64,000 bases of DNA from Salminus brasiliensis (GCF_030463535.1 NC_132900.1:31829742-31893741), one strand, 5' to 3'. Positions 1-14,600 are shown, numbered from the stretch's first letter. Numbers and translations: made by a program. Notes: a model not told the origin generated them from the letters alone.

Positions 1-1085
1 AAGAGAGGTTTATAAACAGTCTCAGGAGTCGTTTCAGGTCTAAAACTGGAGTTAGCTCATTTATTTTACCGACTCCAGATCAATGAGCCACAGACACGAC
101 TTTTACTCACCTAGAGCTGTATTTATATACATCTATATTCCTTTTACCAACAACGAGACACTTATATTATATTAAACTATATTAGCTAATTATTATATTC
201 CAATCAAACACTCGGTCACAACGTTGTTATCCTAGCTACCTGTTATTAGAGCGAGCTAACCATAGCCACCTATTTAAAAACACAGTGGACTGAATACTGT
301 TACAGAGCAATTACAAACTATTAAAAAGTTAGTAATAAGTATTGCTATTAGTAATTACTGACCATGCTAATTATGGATAAAAGAATACATTATTATTACG
401 TTATTATTGTCTATTTATCGCTGCTGTCCAATGAGAAACGTGTATCTCAAATTTTCTGGATGAATGGACCAATAGAAATGCTCAGAACTGACTTAGAATA
501 ATATGAATATATAATTATATTTTTAATGTATAATATAATTTATATAAGTTTAATATAATTCATTAAAATTAAATAAACATAAAAAATATATTATACAAAT
601 AATTATACAAAAAGCTGCTACTCACAATACAGTGATGTAAGACAGTATGCTGTGATACATGTACATATATTTCCTGAGATGTTTTGTATGTATTATTATG
701 AATATTATTATATTATTATTATATTATATATTACATAATAATTATTAATATTATTATTATTATTACGACTACTGCTGGGCCATATTCAGCTAAAACTTTC
801 TAGGAATGTTCTTAAAGGAGTTGTTGAGGAATGAGGAATTGATGATGTGTTTAAGGAGCAGAATTGTTCACAGCTCTGCTCTTATAATGATGATCCCACT
901 GTTCACTAAACTCAAAACATCCCTAATAGAAACACTGGAGAAAGTAAGAATATTTATAAAAACTGTGGAAGTGGGTTGTAAGAAGTCTTAAGTCTTTAAG
1001 AAGTCTTTTAAGAGCGGTTGGTGAATAAGGCCTGTTGTTGTTATTGATGTTGTTAATCTATGTATCTGTTTGTCTTGACTTGCAG
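1..1085. other. Upstream non-coding DNA of fam124b
   Basis: AT-rich sequence with no recognisable coding exon. The only open frame, about 60 codons near 806-991, looks like nothing known. A splice acceptor (pyrimidine-rich, ending TTGCAG at 1085) closes the stretch. That implies an untranslated first exon and promoter of fam124b further left, either here or outside the window. Short ATT/TAT-rich runs lie near 690-765. Confidence 0.5.
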
Positions 1086-1101
1086 ATCAGACTGCAGCAA
1101 A

Positions 1102-4100
1102 ATGTCCTGCAGCAGCAGTAAGTACAGTTTCTGGCCGTACTTAAATTGGATTAAGTATTTATGCAAGTCAGTCACGCCAAGGTAAAACCCGCAGCATGTT
1201 GCGGTGATCAGCTTGAAGCCGCAATTTTAAACCTGTTTTTATGCTTTCAGCACTTTCTATAATCCTCCCCCTTTTCCCCGCCTCTGCCTCTTTGTGCCCG
1301 TTCTCATTAGTTGACCTCATGGCGGGCACGGGTCAGGAGCCCCCGCTGGTCACCATGCACCTGCTGGCCAACCCTGGAGACTCTCTCCTCCTCCAGCACA
1401 CCCTGGACCGCCTCCTCAAGTGGGTGTGTCCCGGCCTGCGCCTCTTCCACGTGTCAGAACGTGCCTGTCCCGTGCGTGACTACGCCCTGCCGCCCGTGGC
1501 TGGCTACCCGTCCCTGGCGGTCACCCTGTTTCTGCACGAGTCGTACGGGGAGGAGCGCATCCTCCGAGTTCTGGACTTCCTCCAGTGTCCGCCCTGGCAG
1601 TACCACCACACGGAGAGTTGTGGGAACAGGATGGGACAGGGCGTCCACATCAGCTCCTCCAGCGCGCCCACCAGCGCTCTGATGCGGCCATACCTGCTGC
1701 CCAGCCGGGACTTCTACAGCCTGGGCACGGGCATGCCGGTGTGGGGAGTGCGGCCGGTGCATTGTGGAGGGGAAGTGGTGAGGCTGACGCTGCACAGCTG
1801 CTACGATAACTACGAGGACACCGTGAGGCTGTACGAGACCATCCTGAGGAGGAGGGCAGAGGAGCAGAAGGCCGGGTTCTGTTGGTTCACCCTGCTGGCC
1901 GAGAGGGGGCTCAGTCTGCAGCTCGCCCTTAAGCAGCTCTCCCCTGGGGTTAGGGTCGAGCCGTGCCACTCTGCTGTTCTGCAGTTCAGGGTGGGTGAGA
2001 TTGGGCAGCTGGTGCCCCTGCTCCCAAACCCCTGTTCACCTATCAGCGCCACCCGCTGGCAGACCGAAGACTTGGATGGCAACAAGATCCTCTTTCAGGT
2101 AAGTATCTAAAAAGCTGTGTAGTATTTCTAGGGATACTTCAGCGTGGGAATTGTGGGCTGATACCAAAACTCAATATTTGTGCGGACAGTGTTCCTGCTG
2201 TCCGTATATGTAGATGCACTGTATGGACAAAAGTTTCTGGACACTCCATCTAATGAATGCATTTAGCTACTTTCAGTTGCACCCATTGCTGACACAGATG
2301 TGCAAATGCACACACACAGCTTGCCTAGTCTCTGTAGAGCAGATCAACATCATGACCCTATTGGCTCCATGCTGCCTAATGCCAGGCGTGGGCTAGTAGA
2401 GGGGTATAAAGCCCCCCAGCATTGAGGAGCTGTGGAGCAGTTGAGGAACTGTGTTCTCTGGAATGATGAGATGGAGCACTATCCAGTACTTTTGGGATGA
2501 GTTGGGGAGTTGGGGATGAGGTGGGGTGGTGATCATTTAACATCCTGACCTCGGAAGAAACATGAATGAATGACCAGGTGTCCCAATACTTTTGTCCCTA
2601 TAGTGTACACCATAGTACTGGTCACATTCTGAGATTTCAGAAGTTTGTCTTAGGCTGACTTTAGTCACATTAGAGGCGGTAAAGGGTTTGAGAGTATTAT
2701 TAATGCAACCAAAGACTGAGCACTGTGGTGGTTTTCTGTGTGTGACTCATTTCCTCTACTTTACATTTCGTCCTTCCCTTCAGTAAAATAACCACAGTGT
2801 TGACAGACTCTCACTGTACTGCTGAATCTCTGTGTCACTAGAGTGAACCCAACCAGCTATAAATGTTTGTCCTGCTGAAGAGCGTATCACCACCTACTGT
2901 CGCAGCCAGAATTGTTGTTTGTACCCCAGCATCCCCCTCTTTCAGGCTTTCTGTCCCACCGACATAAAACCATCCCTTTGAAAGGGATTCGAGCAGAACC
3001 CCGAACAGCCTTTCTTCTCTGATGTAAATATGCAGTCTTGTGGAATGGGGATTTATGGTAAACGGCTCGCCAGAGTGAGGCTGCAGCGGTTTTCGTCCCG
3101 GGCCGAGCTGCCAAGAACAATCCTAACTGGCCTGAGGAGGCACAGAGCGCTGGATGACGAGCTGTAATTACCGAACAGTCTGTAGTGGGTCTGCAGGGAT
3201 GAACCCCACATCGGTTCCTCTCAGTTGTGTCTCTTCAAAGCTTTCCGGGATGGAAAAAGGATGGAATCCTTGGAAATGCGTCAGTACGGATACATCCCCA
3301 CAAAGAACCCCAGCCCACCGCAGGACCTGGAACTCAGCACCAAGCATGAAAAACGTATGGAAGTGCATTTCAAGACGGATTCTCGCCACAAACCTCAACC
3401 ACTTGGACGATATTTTATCAGTGTGTTTGGAGTTTCGCTGCAGGCATTCATGCTCTGATTTACTAAAAAACACATTTCAAGTCCACTTCAAACACAGTAG
3501 TAAGACTTACTGAAGACTTTGCTGCCTTTACAGAGGCAGATGTCTGTAATGAGTTGATAATTTTTGGAAATCTGGTCAATGGAAAGCTTTCTTTTCCACT
3601 GTGTCACACGTTCATGCTCGATTTGGATTCAGCTGAAGCCACATTCAGGAATGGGTCAGTATGTGAAGCTGACTTACGAACATTTCTGCATACCCTCATA
3701 CCGTGTTCATTCACGGCACAGCTGAATTTGACTAAATATTAAAACCAGATTGCAGAGCTGCAAGCTTCAAGTTTTTATAATGTCACAAACAGCCCACAGC
3801 GGATTGGCCACACCCATTCACACTGAAAGTTATAACAATACATGACAGCCAATCAGCGCAGATGTCATTTGCATACTTGGGTCTAAAAGGCACAATAAGA
3901 AAAACAATCTGTAAGCAAAAATACACTTTACATACACATGGGTCTAGACTACTGTACACACTCTTCTGTGAGACTGAGCTTTGAACTGAATGCATGTTCC
4001 CCATTGAAGCTCTTGAAGTTCAAAGGGTTAATTCTTACCTTCCGTTCACAGGTGAAAGGAGCAGCGCAGCCTCCCAGACTCCTCACCTCAGCATTTCCCC

Positions 4101-4609
4101 TCAGCTGTCCCAGTCTGCCCTCGCGATCTCTCCTAAGATGCCCCGTGCCCACCCAGCTCCACTCGGCTCCTCTCGGCTCCTTCAGCAGGCTGTCCCATCT
4201 GAAGGAGCGCGCTCTGGCCAAGCTGCCCTCGGACGCTTCCCTTGGAGTCCAGAGACTAGGAGGGGAAAGCCTGGGCTCGGGCAGTGCCTGCAGCACCCCT
4301 CCAGGGAGTTCCTGCTACTCCTCCCAGCGCAGCAGCCCCGCTGCCCTGTCCGTTAACCCCTCCATCACCCGCCTCCTGCTGGAGGAACAGGAGGAGGACG
4401 AGGAGGAGCCGGAGACCAACGTGGACACGGGCCGAACCGTCAGCCCCCAGACTCAAAGGCCCGCCGCCGTGGGAGCATCTGCGCTGGAGACGCTGGCCAG
4501 AGACCTCGGACAGGGCCTTCCAGAGGCACTGAGGGGTCCACCAGAGCAAGTGGCACTGACACTAGCAGGTCCAGAGCCTGCTGAACAAGTGGATGAGTTC
4601 TTCATCTAG
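1102..4609 (+). CDS. fam124b: FAM124B family protein, complete coding region in three exons
   Basis: Coding exons are 1102-1117, 1311-2098 and 4052-4609, with stop TAG at 4607. They give 453 aa against 455 for human FAM124B. The tiny first exon (M-S-C-S-S) ends at a GTAAGT donor and joins at ATTAG|TT in frame to the core. The core shows FAM124 landmarks: MHLLANPGD, RLFHVSERACPV, FLHESYGEERIL, WGVRPVHCGGE, SCYDNYEDTVRLYE, VPLLPNPCSPIS and RWQTEDLDGNKIL. The last exon is Ser/Pro-rich with an acidic stretch and then ETNVDTG, a motif I recognise from the FAM124B C-terminus, so this is FAM124B rather than FAM124A. Human FAM124B is reported to interact with the chromatin remodellers CHD7 and CHD8; its biochemical role is unknown. 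Translation could instead start at the internal ATG at 1319 (MAGTGQEP). The gene converges with mmp28. Confidence 0.9.
2217..2605. mobile_element. Tc1-like MITE, family A, in fam124b intron
   Basis: Both ends carry the imperfect terminal inverted repeat: CACTGTATGGACAAAAG on the left and CTTTTGTCCCTATAGTG on the right. The interior holds the diagnostic block with GGTATAAAGCCCCCCAG and the TACTTTTGGGATGAG segment. It has no open transposase and is a non-autonomous derivative in the second fam124b coding intron. Confidence 0.8.
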
Positions 4610-6565
4610 GAACTAGGAATGTTAACTTCTGACCTCACGACAACTAAAAGCCACTCTTCAGGAATGTATTCAGTGCGCCACTTCAGTGCCCTCCTTTCAA
4701 GGTTCAGGTGACCAAGTCTGATTTGTTTGGTCAGACTGTTGTTGCAGCTCCTCGTATATCCACATATCCACAAAGCATTACAACAAATACTCAAGGTAAC
4801 TCGCATGCCCAGAGATCCGGTCCACAGATCTGAATTGAATTTGATTGGATTTTTGCTGTTCTGACTGCAGAAAACGACTCCTGCAGAAATCAGACCTGCC
4901 TGTCTGAGCAAAGCAGAGTTTGCTTTGATTGAGTGAGTTTAATTTCTTATTAAATTGAGTGAATATTTTTTTATAAAAACACAGATTTTACAAGTTTGAT
5001 AGGGGTACACAACACTAAAACACAGGAGATGATTAAAGATCTCAAAGATACAAAGATGATTTTTTAAAAAGTTGAAAATAGCCCAGTTTTATTGTAAGCA
5101 AAATATTTAGCGACCTGTTAGGAATTACTCGACTCCAAGCTCTGAAGCTTCCTTTTTTAATAACAGTGTTATTAAACATATAAAAGGCAGATATTGCACT
5201 TTTCTGATATTTTGATGCTTATAAGTTCATGGTAAAACACTTCTGTATTGGGGAAATAACACTAATTCATTTAATATTCTGAGCACACACAATCAGCATG
5301 TAGCATCTAGACGAAGTCTCCAAGTGCTACAAGTATAAAAACCAGTAGTGAAGAAAATGTGTACTAGTGTTAATATTTTCTGTCTGTTGGGAGATCAGAC
5401 CTACATTTTAGAAGAATGAACCTCAGTATTATAGAACAATAATGATGCTCTAGATTTTTAGCACTGACTTGTACCTTTATGTATTTAAAACTTAAAAGCA
5501 AATTTAGCATTTTTTTCTTTTCATTCAGAACATTTTTATTAGTGAAGTGTCTCAGCTGAAGTACTTAAACTGTAATTAAGTATTGCATTAACACGCCTTT
5601 GCCAAACATGAGAGGGGTTTTAGAATAAATGGTGAAGGGACTTACCTTCTATATTTGTGATTCTGCATTCTGTAGAAGCTGGAAATGCATAATATCAAAA
5701 TTAAACTTTACAGCTGATATATTCCCTTAGCTTCTACTTCCTCTACAGTCGCCATAAAGAAATGGTTTCCATACAATTCTCACTGACCACCTGCCTGTCC
5801 AACTCCAAACTCACCTCAACAAGGGCTTTAGATTACCAGCTTAGCCTGATCACGGATGCACACCACACACAATAACATAGACAGCTACCTCACATTACTT
5901 CAGATACGCCAGATTATAGCTGAGGAGGTGCTAATGTAAAGATGCTAATGTTGGAGATCTGTCCTTCTGCTGGCATGGTGCTCTGAAGACCACTGTTGTA
6001 AACAGTAAAAATCTACATTTAAGGCTTTGATTCTTTACACAGGAGGAATAACTAAACAGACTGTGCTGTTTGCCTGTCCATACAATGGCATTCATGAAGC
6101 CAGATTGATATTGGCTAAGATAAGTTGATATTGCCACACTTTTTATTGAATTGCACATGGCCCTTTCCTCAACCTCCGATTAGAAACAGTTAAGTGGAAA
6201 ATTCAGGTTCAGAAAGTAGAAGTCCTGCCCAGGCTTGCCGGGACACCTCTTAGCTTGAGCTTATTATAGAAGCTAGACATTTTTTCCCTTCTGGATAAGA
6301 AGTGTCCCTCCCTGCAAAACCAACACAAACATTATTTTATTATATAAAAAACAAAAGCAAAAATAGTGTTTGTGTTTGTAATTAATTAACCAAACTACTG
6401 AAGCTGAAACCAATAATAACATTATTAACTCTTTAAGCACATTTTAAAATAGCTGTGAAAATGAAAATGACCTCTTCAAGTTTTCCTTTTCTTCCTTTGT
6501 GCCAATGTTTCTAACCCCGCCCCTCAAACCAACACCAGTCCCGCCTCACTGGCTCCCTCTGTTGG
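4610..6565. other. Convergent 3' untranslated and intergenic DNA between fam124b and mmp28
   Basis: This holds the 3' end of fam124b (plus) and of mmp28 (minus). Candidate poly(A) signals are ATTAAA at 4946 and AATAAA at 5624-5629 for fam124b. For mmp28, reading the minus strand, AATAAA lies at 6336-6341 and 6142-6147. No other gene or recognisable repeat is seen. Confidence 0.5.
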
Positions 6566-9164
6566 TCACAGTGTGTCATTAGTCTGTTCTGAGGGAGACC
6601 TGGGGCAGCCGGTCCACTCCAGCGTCTCGGCCCACTGGCCGGTTCCAGTCACCCGCACTTTCCCTGGGTCGAACCTCCAGTACTGCTGCTCTCTGAAGAA
6701 GTAAAGGTGGCCATCTGGTCTGGTCAGCGCCCCGTTAGCCCCTTTGGGGATCCCCTTCCAGTCTGCGAGGCTGCGGGGGTAATAGGGCTCTGAGCGAAGA
6801 GTCTTCAGGTTCAGCACAAAGTAGCGCGAGCCTTTGAAGAGCACCATGCGGCCCAGAGGCCTGTAGAAGAGGGCGCAGTCTGGGTGGCGCGGCAGGCCGC
6901 TCTCGCTGCTTTTCCTGGGGAAGCCGGGGTCCAGGTCAGGGCCAGAGTACCGCCACATTCGCTTACCTGGCAGGAAATAAGGAGTAAACATACTCATACA
7001 TACTGTAGACTGTGATGTTTTAAATACATCAGTTAATTAAACATGAAATGAAAGTACTGTAAATCACAATAATCATTCTTAAATTTGCCTCAGTTTTGGA
7101 CCATGCCAACAGTAATCCTCTAATCTAATCCTCATTCTGGATATGTCTAATATTTCTTTATTTTGTTTAAACATTTCTGGATTTGTTTTTATTGTAATTG
7201 TATTGAATTTAATCAAAAAAGTCATTAAAACATATTATTTTAATATTTATATTAATTTTATTTAATTTTATTTAATTTAATCAAAAAAGTCATTAAAACA
7301 TGTTCTTATTAACAGTGGTAGCCTCAAAATACTCCTGAGGGAGAGAAAAACACTAAAGAATCTTATCTTATCTTAAAGAACACTAAAAAGAGCGAAAATA
7401 CCACATAAAAAAACCCACGAGAAACATTGTGAGCAAAAATCTGCACTACAACTACAACAGACAACAAATGCTGGGTATAAAATTATCAGCAGACTCACAA
7501 AACAGGAGAGGAGACTTTCTCCGCTCTGGATTTTGGCCTATCAGTTAAAACCACTAAAAATTCAAGGATTTCATTTTTTTGTCGTTTTAGAGGGTCTTGG
7601 ACGATTGCATGATTCTCAAGGCCTGGCAAACCCCCTGCTTTGTTCGTGGAGTGAGATGTAGCTGCAGCAATGAGAAAAACCCACCTTTGAAAAAGTACAG
7701 CTTTCCATCCAATGGGGAGAAGGCAGCAGCTTCGATGGCCAATGGGAGGTGAGGCCAGCGCTGCTGAAGGGGAAACGGGGCGCTTGTGATCCCCTCAGAT
7801 GACACTGTCCAGAACAACCCACCCCTAAAGATCAGCACTGTCCCGTTCCCATCTGTGACCATATGAGAACATGTGAAATCAGGGCGGTGTTCGTAAGTGG
7901 AGCGCAGAGAACGCTTTAATGCAGTGGGGGTAATTATTCCTAGCACTAGCTCTGCTCCCAACACTAGGAGGGTAAGGACAGATCACATGACCTGTGTAAA
8001 GTCAGCCACTACCTCTTTCCGAAGTGCTGCCGATGCAACATCGGCGGGTCCTCAGCTCCAACACACCAGCTAACAGACACCTATGCTGCCAACAGCGCTT
8101 TAAGAGTGATGAGGGGGAGACCGCCATCTACCCACCCTGAGACCCCCGGACCGTAGTGGTGAAATTATTGCTTTTAGATGAATGACCAGCTTTTTCTATT
8201 TAGTCTTCTAGTGGATAACGCTGGTGCTTTCAAAACTCTGCCATAACATTAAAACCACCTGTCTAACATTGTGTAGGTCCCCTTTGTGCCACCAAAACAG
8301 TTCTGGCCCATGAATTAATGAGCCTTGGATGCCCATGACCCTGTCGTTGTCATTGCTTGGAGCACCTTTGGTAGGTACTGACCACTGCTTGCAGGGAACA
8401 CCCCACAGGACCTGCCTGATGTTCTGGAGATGTTCTGACCCAGTTATTGTCTAGAACATCACAGTTGGGTTCTTGTCAAACTGATTCAGCACCTTCATCA
8501 TCTTCATCATCTGACTGCTCATCACCTGGTGCTGCCTAATATGAAGATGCACACCTTCACAGAAGCTGCTGGAACCAGATCATCAGTTATTCCCCTCACA
8601 TCAGTGGTGTAAATGTTTAAATGGCTGATCGGTGTGAGTACAGCTGGAGACCACATAGGGGAGCTAGCTGCACATTGCAATGCTACGACTTCACCGTGGC
8701 TGGAGCAGGATCAGTGTGTGAACACACCATGAAGAGCAGGGAGTAGTGTTAGTGTTACTGCAGCTGTTTTTTTATGTATTTGCACATCTGTGTCAGCTAA
8801 CTGCATTCATTAGAAGGGGTGTCCACAAACATTTGGACATGTAGTGTATGAACTTGTGTTTATTATAGGAACATGGACTACAGTGTTTGAACTGACACTA
8901 CTCTAAAGAAGGAAATATTTGGAGTGAGGGGTGAAACAGTGTGCAGTGGAATCATTGCTTTAATATCATTATTATTATTATTATTATTATTATTAATCAG
9001 TATGATCAATATTATCTTACCCATGGTGATGGCATCAAACAGGCCCTGGCAGTAGTGTGGCTGAGTAAGTGTACCATGAGGTTCCTCAGCTAGTTCCCAG
9101 TCCTGCATGGCCCAACTCAGAGCCTGGCCTGGCAACTGCACCGCAGCTCCCCCAGATGGCTTGC

Positions 9165-9232
<68 letters not shown>

Positions 9233-11415
9233 TTAGACCTCTGCATCAAATCTGGAGTGTGTGACATGGATGATGTCTGCAATCTCTTGAGGACTAAAGG
9301 AAACTGCTGTGTGTAGTTTGTGGGAGGCGCCACAGGGAGGCGACTGTGGGAAAACAACCCTAAAAAGACAACTTGTAAATACACTACACTATATGTCCAA
9401 ATGTTTGTGGACACCCCATCTAATGAATGCATTCAGCTACTTTAACTCACACCCATTGCTGACACAGATGTGCAAACACACACACAGCTTGTCTAGTCCC
9501 TGTAGAGAAGAAGTACTGCCAATAGAATAGGACCCTCTGGAGTAGATCAATAAACATCATGACCCTATTGGCACCATGCTGCCTAATGCCAGGCGTGGGC
9601 TAGTAGAGGGGTATAAAGCCCCCCAGCATTGAGCTGTGGAGCAGTGGAAGAACTGTGTTCTCTGGAATGATGGTGGTGGAGCTCTGGGATGAGTTGGGAA
9701 GTTGGGGATGATGAGATGGGGTGGTGATCATCACTAACACTCTTGTTGCTGAATGCAATCAAATCCTCACAGCAATGCTCCTTCCCTGGACAGGAGATAG
9801 AGTTACTCAAAGAAAAGCAGGATCAACTCATTTTAATGCCCTAACAAATGGGCAGGTGTCTCAATACTTTTGTGACACCTGACATTTAGAGAGAACTGAT
9901 CATATGCTGGCAAATCCCCCCCCCAAAAAAATGACTCCCAAGAATCAGCATGAATTTGGGTCAGGAAGGTGGTGCACTACTCCACTGTGCAGCATTGCTT
10001 CCACCAACACCAACATCTTCATGGCCTTTCCTTCACCACAAAACTAAAGTACGAGAAAGTTCTTTCCTTTCTCCAACCCAAAAGCCATTTCTGGACTTCT
10101 GTGTATTATGGGAACATGGACTATGTTTGGGAACGTCAGTGGGTGAGGAAAGCGCCTCAATATCTTCGGAAGTGAGAAGCAAAGTATAACACAATGCTTC
10201 CTCTGATAAGGCCCGGGACAGCCGCACACCCATTTTGTTTGCAAAAGGCAGAGCAAACATTTGTCTTAGCCACGGATAACATCTCCATCCCCAAAGGAGA
10301 GCTGCTGGTGGCGAGACTCTGGGACTGGCCGGCACAGGGCTGATGATATGGAGAGTGGAGCTGTTACTCCAGATGGAGACTGCATGTCTCGTGTTTGGTT
10401 CTGGGTGGTTAAACTCTGGATATGTCTGCAGTCCACAGGATATAGTTCACTTCCACTGTTTTCCTGAAGGTCCAGAACCCTGTTAGAGATACTGCGTCTG
10501 TGGATGAACTGGATTAAGTCGGTGACTCTACAGAACTGAATATGTCTGTTAGATAAGGTGTTTAAGATTATGCTCATTAATGAGTTTGCCACTCTCGTTC
10601 ACTGCTCTACACACTAAATGTTGGAACTGTAGGACTGTAGGAATTGATTGCATTTAGCCATGAGAGCATTAGTAAGATCAGGGACTGATGTTGGATGATA
10701 AGTTCTGGATCACAAGCACCACTCCAACTTCTTCAGAGCAAAGAAGCGTGGAGCTCCATCAGTCATAAGCACACACTTCCAACCTCGCTTCCTCCGACCC
10801 ATCCCAGCTCTGACCCATCAAGACCTCTGAAGGTGGCCTGTGGTCTCGGGAAACCTTCAGACATTCACTGTGAGGTGTTTGGGGCCTCCATGAGCATCAA
10901 TGAGAGCCTTGGGTGCCCACCAGTTGTCCTTTCATTCAGAAGTATTGGAAGGTGCTGACCACTGCACACTGGGAACACCCCACAAGACCTGCCAAATGTT
11001 TTGAAGATGTTCTGACCCAGTCATCTATCTAGAACATCACAGTTCTGGTTCTCCAGTCAGAGTGTCTCAGATTCTTACACTTGTCCATTTTTCCGGCTTC
11101 AACACCTGACTGTTCACTTGCTGCCTAATATATCCAGCCCTTGACAGGATCCACTGGAACCAGAGTTATTAACTTCACATTAGTGTTTTTAATGTTATGG
11201 CATCAGTTTTTGTGACATCACAAAAACCTTTCATTGAAAGTGGGTCATTTCCTGCAGCTTAGTTTCAATTAATGGGTCGCATCACAGTACCACATTTCCA
11301 AGAAGGTTTTCCATGATGTGGGTCTATTAAAGTTGCCAAATTCACTAACTGTCTAAATACTTTTGGACATATAGTTCAATTGGCCACTCCAGGAAAGTAT
11401 TTTAGTCATGTGACT

Positions 11416-11453
<38 letters not shown>

Positions 11454-11609
11454 ATCAGCTTCTCAATAGTGTGTTCATGAGGGGTTATCAGAGGTCAGAC
11501 TCAGAAGTGTGTGTATTGACTGTGTACACTGCTGGAGGAAGTGTGTGTGTGTGATACAGTATCAGCTCCTCAGGACAGTGCCCAGGAGAGTTAGTAGAGG
11601 TCAGATAAA

Positions 11610-11653
<44 letters not shown>

Positions 11654-14600
11654 GTAGCAGTAAAGCTGTCTGGGTTGGAGTAGAGCCTGGTTGTTATCAC
11701 TGCGCAGCCCCCAGTCAGCCTCAGACCCAGGAAGGACAGGAGGCCCACAGGCATCAGAAGCAAGCATGCGGCGAGCTCCGACAGGCTGCAGGCCACACGA
11801 GTGTGAGCACGGCCTAAAGTGAGGTGGGAAATTCCTCTCGTTCTCTCTCTCCTCTGAGTACTGCAGAAAACATGGCGATACTGATGATCAGAACAGGTAT
11901 ACAGGGAATACAAAAAGCCCTTAGAATCATAAAAAGGGTTCTGTGGTAAAGGCAACGTTTGTAGAACTACAAAAACTCATTAGAAATGGTTCCCTTCTTA
12001 TACCAAATCACGAGTCTGTCTCAAACCAAAGAACAAAAGTTTTAATGTTATTTAGAACCATTTTAAAATGTTTTTCTACCCTACACCTCCAAGGGTCAAT
12101 ACAATGGTTATTAACAGAACCATGACATTTCAGAGCACCAGCTGATCGGTTAAATGGTTCTTTTACTAAAAGGTTAATAACTAAATGGTTCTTTCCTACA
12201 ATCCCAGCAAGAAAGGGTTCCTAATAGTCCCTACTGGTTTGTATCACTGTGGAATGGAATAGTGAATCCTCTTGCCAAACATCTTTAAAACATGTCTAAA
12301 TGGTTCTTAAAGCTGCTCTGGAAGATTAAGATCAGTAGATGGAAGTGAGAAACTGTGAACCTCAAACTCCTCCAGCAGAACCAGAAAAGAGCTGTAAAAC
12401 AGGCCGATTCCAAAACCCACAAACTGTTACATCACAGTCTTGGCTCGTTATATTTACACCCACAACTTTGACATATAATACTGACATGGTAGAATATGGT
12501 GTTGTTGAAACTGGAGAGCAGCTCATCACCTCCACACCTGCTAGTTATGGGAATACAGGTTGCTGCGGTAACCAGTACTGGAACTCACGACCACAGCATT
12601 TCCTGTACCAGTCTCCGCAGAAGAGGAGCTCAAGCTCAGCCCGTCACAAAGGGAAGCAAGATGGGGAGGTAAGCCGGTCTCTTCCCATCTTTCCCCATCG
12701 TCCACTCTCTCAAAAACCAGCTGGACTCCCTTAGCTAAACTCACATCAGAAGGAAAAGCTAGGCTAAAAGCTAACCAGCTACAATCTCTACAGCTTCCTA
12801 ACAGCACATCTCACCGAGAGGACACAGCGAGAGGACAGCAGCACAATCCTGTGAGACTCTGGAATATATATATTTTAATTTATTACAGTGGTAAAACTAT
12901 GCTATAATATTTGGGGGGGCCTGTGAGCCCCCGCCAGTGATGTAAAACCAGCCAATCAGAGCAGAGCTTATAGTTGATGTTTTTGTGTTAGTGTGTTTTA
13001 TTCTGAGGAAAAATAACAGGGTGGTAAATAGGCTTGTAAATAGACCTCTGGGCATTTTATCAAGGTATCAAGTCAAGTCATATTTACTAATTATTCATCA
13101 AACTATCATCAAACTAACTAACTTATAATACTCAATAAATACATCCTATAGACTTATAGTTGGTGTGGCGCAACAGCTAACACCACTACCTGCCACTGAG
13201 GTACCACACCATGTTGGAGACTGGGGTTCGATTCCCGGTCTGGGTGGCTATGCTGCGCTACACCAATAAGGATCCTTGGGCAAGACCCCTAACACTGCAT
13301 TGGCCCACCTCTGTAATATAAGTAATCATGTAAGTCGCTCTGGATAAGAGCGTCAGCTAAATGCCATGAATGTAAATATATAACAGCTACAAGACTAAAT
13401 GGCAAGTCAACTGACTTATGTGGTTCTACATAGAACCGTTTAGGAAAGAACCATTTAATGGTTTCTGTTCCTCGTCTGTAGCCAAAAATCAACCCTTCAA
13501 AAGCAAACAATCGTTTAAACATTAAATAGTTTCTTGTTTTGACCTTGTTTGGTATTAACTGCTGTCTTTGGTGTTACATGTTTTTGCATTATTGCGTGTT
13601 TACTAAAGCAGCAGTACTGATTTACTGCTGAACTTTTACAGACAAATGAAATTCTGCAATAAAATAAATAAAATAAATATCTTCTTTCATGAAAATGTCT
13701 TCATGTAATGTGTTGTATTCCTTCTGCCGCATCGCCCACCCTGCAGATTAGTGATTCACAACACTCAAGGCAATTCAGCTTCATGATGGCAATCTGTGTT
13801 TAAAGCTTCTGCCAGTCAAAATAGAAAGAGCTATCACAGTCAGGACTGTGCATGTCCCAGAGACATCACATTACCACTCATTAGTGCACACGCCTCAGTC
13901 TTACAATTACAGCACAAGCGTCCCTGAAAACAGCCCCATCTCAAACAGCACATCATCTCAGCAAGTGAAATCCTCTGAAATAAAACTGAAACAGCTGATA
14001 TTTCTCATTTTTACATTGTTGTAGGAAAATGAAAATATTATTCAACTTATTACAAACATATTTTCACTATTTTAGAAGCAGTTGTATGAACTGAAAAGTA
14101 CTGAAAGTGTCTCATTCCACTGCAATAAGCATTCTTTCATAATAAAAGCTGACTTATCTTTCTTAAATGAAGCTAAATGATCTCTTTTAGTAGACAGAAC
14201 ATCTTAAAACAAGTCAAATTAAGTTAGAAACAAGTTCATTCATTTAATAATATTACTACAATAATCTCTAAATGTGAATATTTTAGCAGATATTAGTCAG
14301 ATATTTTAGCTACATTTAAAAGGATTTCACTTGCTAAGACATTTTTTTGCAGTGCTGTACAGACTACCTACTGCAAAACAGACTACATTAGTTACAACTC
14401 TCAAGACATCTCCACTCACAGCCCAGACATCTCCTAAAATGTATCTTTGCGCTTTATCAGATGAGCATTGTCTGAATCCATCTGATAGTGCCAGCTCTCC
14501 AAGAGCACACTCAAACATCCTCCTCTGCTAAAAATGAGACAGCCTTTGTTCTTAGAAGGACTTGTGGAAAGCAGAAGCGCTTCCAGTAACAGTGTGCTCC

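Noticed and set aside
3154..3513. 119-codon plus-strand frame in the fam124b intron
   Set aside because: It has no splice context and no similarity, and fam124b joins correctly without it.
8878..9432. 184-codon minus-strand frame
   Set aside because: It contains mmp28 exon 6 but its remainder is a CA-repeat and intron read-through, not a separate gene.
13195..13240. Possible tRNA gene
   Set aside because: The B-box-like word belongs to a SINE with an L2-type tail; no full cloverleaf can be drawn.
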